Part shown: in pieces, positions 63,054 through 64,000 of the stretch
Numbering within the stretch: position 1 is the first letter of the stretch
Layout: each line of letters begins with the position of its first letter
DNA from: Alteribacillus sp041949975
GTDB lineage: Bacteria > Bacillota > Bacilli > Bacillales > Marinococcaceae
DNA: 64,000 nt
Direction: 5' to 3'
NCBI RefSeq assembly: GCF_041949975.1
Contig: NZ_JBHFQG010000013.1
Span: 1-64,000, forward strand
Position numbers and translations under genes: made by a program
The notes under the pieces: generated by a model
Seen by the model: only the letters and a program-made list of their open reading frames with translations
The model's database searches: none
What the model was told of the DNA's origin: nothing

Positions 63054-64000
63054 ATGAATCGTATGTTACAGGGAAAAATCGGATTTGGTACGGCTCCTTT
63101 GGGCAATATGTTCCGTAATATTCCGGAAGAAGAGGCAATGGCCACGGTGGATGCTGCCTGGGAGCATGGAATCCGCTGCTTTGACACGGCCCCATTTTAC
63201 GGCGCCGGCCTTGCCGAAATCCGCCTAGGGGAAGCACTGTCGAAACGCCGGCGTGACGACTATGTGTTAAGTTCAAAAGTGGGACGCTTTATTTTAGACG
63301 AAAAGGAAGAGCCGTCAAAGGGTGAGCTATTCGAGCACGGGCGCCATAATAAATTGGTCATTGACTACAGTGGAGACGCAACCTTGCGCTCGATCGAACA
63401 GAGCCTCGAACGTTTGAAAACCGACCGCCTGGACTTCGTGTACGTGCATGATTTAGCGCAGGACTTTCATGGCGATGAGTGGCTGTCACAATTTGAAACG
63501 GCCCGAACGGGGGCATTTCGAGAGCTGACACGTTTGCGTGAAGAAGGAGTCATTAAGTCTTGGGGACTCGGGGTCAACCACGTAGAACCAATTGAGCTCA
63601 CGCTGGACCTGGAAGAAGCGAAACCGGATCTATGCCTGCTGGCCGGCCGTTACACCCTTTTGGATCACGAACGTGCCCTGCAGCGATTAATGCCGGCAGC
63701 CATTAAGCAAAATGTCGGCATTGTTGCTGGTGGTCCGTACAATTCAGGCGTTTTGGCTGGAGGCAGCCATTTTGAGTATGAGAAAGCACCGCAGGAAATC
63801 GTGGAAAAAGTCGAGAAAATCAAAAGCATAGCAGAGCGCTACCAGATTAGTGTGAAAGCTGCCGCTCTGCAATTTACACTGGCTCATCCCGCCGTTGCTT
63901 CCACTATCCCTGGAGGCAGCCGTCCTGAGCGGATTGAAGAGGACCAGAATGCGTTAAATACTGAGATTCCAGCTGCCTTTTGGCTGGAATTACGAGAACA
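63054..64000 (+). CDS. aldo/keto reductase, partial (runs off the window)
   Basis: ATG 63054 follows GGAGGG by about 10 bases. The 315 visible residues show an AKR barrel: IGFGTAPLGNMF start, FDTAPFYGAGLAE with the catalytic Asp and Tyr, SSKVGRF with the catalytic Lys, FVYVHDLAQD with the His, and the NADP-binding end TIPGGSRPERIEED. It belongs to the sugar/aldose dehydrogenase subgroup (L-fucose or D-threo-aldose dehydrogenase-like, also pyridoxal 4-dehydrogenase-like). The gene continues beyond base 64000. GC content is higher than in its neighbours, which may point to a different origin. Confidence 0.88.
   Translation, partial: MNRMLQGKIGFGTAPLGNMFRNIPEEEAMATVDAAWEHGIRCFDTAPFYGAGLAEIRLGEALSKRRRDDYVLSSKVGRFILDEKEEPSKGELFEHGRHNKLVIDYSGDATLRSIEQSLERLKTDRLDFVYVHDLAQDFHGDEWLSQFETARTGAFRELTRLREEGVIKSWGLGVNHVEPIELTLDLEEAKPDLCLLAGRYTLLDHERALQRLMPAAIKQNVGIVAGGPYNSGVLAGGSHFEYEKAPQEIVEKVEKIKSIAERYQISVKAAALQFTLAHPAVASTIPGGSRPERIEEDQNALNTEIPAAFWLELRE

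Noticed and set aside
1..64000. CRISPR array, tRNA, rRNA, prophage or toxin-antitoxin genes
   Set aside because: No regular direct repeats, no cloverleaf or rRNA sequence, and no phage or toxin family noticed on either strand.

Overview
The window comes from a low-GC, spore-forming Bacillota, most likely a Bacillaceae member of the Halobacillus/Virgibacillus/Alkalihalobacillus kind. The evidence is a GerA/GerB/GerC germinant-receptor operon, three pairs of CotF-type coat genes, strong AGGAGG-type ribosome sites, frequent GTG/TTG starts, acidic proteins and two complete TRAP transporters. I cannot name the species. I see no rRNA, tRNA or CRISPR array.

Layout. 1-1149: 3' end of an IS110-family element. 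1150-9158: an acyl-CoA module (enoyl-CoA hydratase, acyl-CoA dehydrogenase, CaiB-type CoA transferase) followed by TRAP transporter DctP-Q-M and an aldehyde dehydrogenase. 9430-10965: a second, dead IS110 element with a structured non-coding leader. 11092-21532: MDR alcohol dehydrogenase, AEC carrier, FadR-type regulator, Fe-alcohol dehydrogenase, a second TRAP DctP-Q-M, a NIPSNAP protein, a broken semialdehyde dehydrogenase and LhgO. 22153-26436: a phosphodiesterase-like lipoprotein, then a TetR regulator and an HpaB/AbfD-family enzyme sharing palindromic operators. 26611-31200: CotF pair 1, DUF2512, an FNT channel, relics and a glycolipid glycosyltransferase. 31207-39566: a spore/membrane block (DUF421, ClC, cardiolipin synthase, broken DUF1657, GerC-GerB-GerA). 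40309-49470: a sigma-54-controlled fatty/organic acid operon (EBP regulator, -24/-12 promoter, acyl-CoA ligase, enoyl-CoA hydratase, small accessory protein plus SSS symporter, MaoC hydratase), running into a decayed yng-type leucine-degradation operon (biotin carboxylase, broken BCCP, HMG-CoA lyase, broken hydratase). 49583-51697: polyphosphate kinase. 52585-57043: homogentisate route (HPPD, a decayed protein of unknown function, fumarylacetoacetase, homogentisate dioxygenase). 57752-60159: adhB with two CotF pairs, resembling B. subtilis yraD-yraG. 60375-64000: Fe-alcohol dehydrogenase with a divergent HxlR regulator, a hypothetical protein and a partial aldo/keto reductase.

The main theme is uptake of organic acids and their breakdown through CoA thioesters, beside heavy gene decay. 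At least a dozen relics carry frameshifts or truncations, and most belong to the same catabolic families as the intact genes nearby. Two fragments look like different parts of a group II intron, and two IS110 elements flank the first catabolic block. The signals I rate highest are the structured leader of the dead IS110 element (candidate bridge RNA), the sigma-54 circuit with TCCGGA repeats, the TetR operator set with an enzyme carrying a Cys-rich tail, the repeated CotF/partner gene pairs, and the germination block that resembles a spoVA2mob neighbourhood without its spoVA genes.
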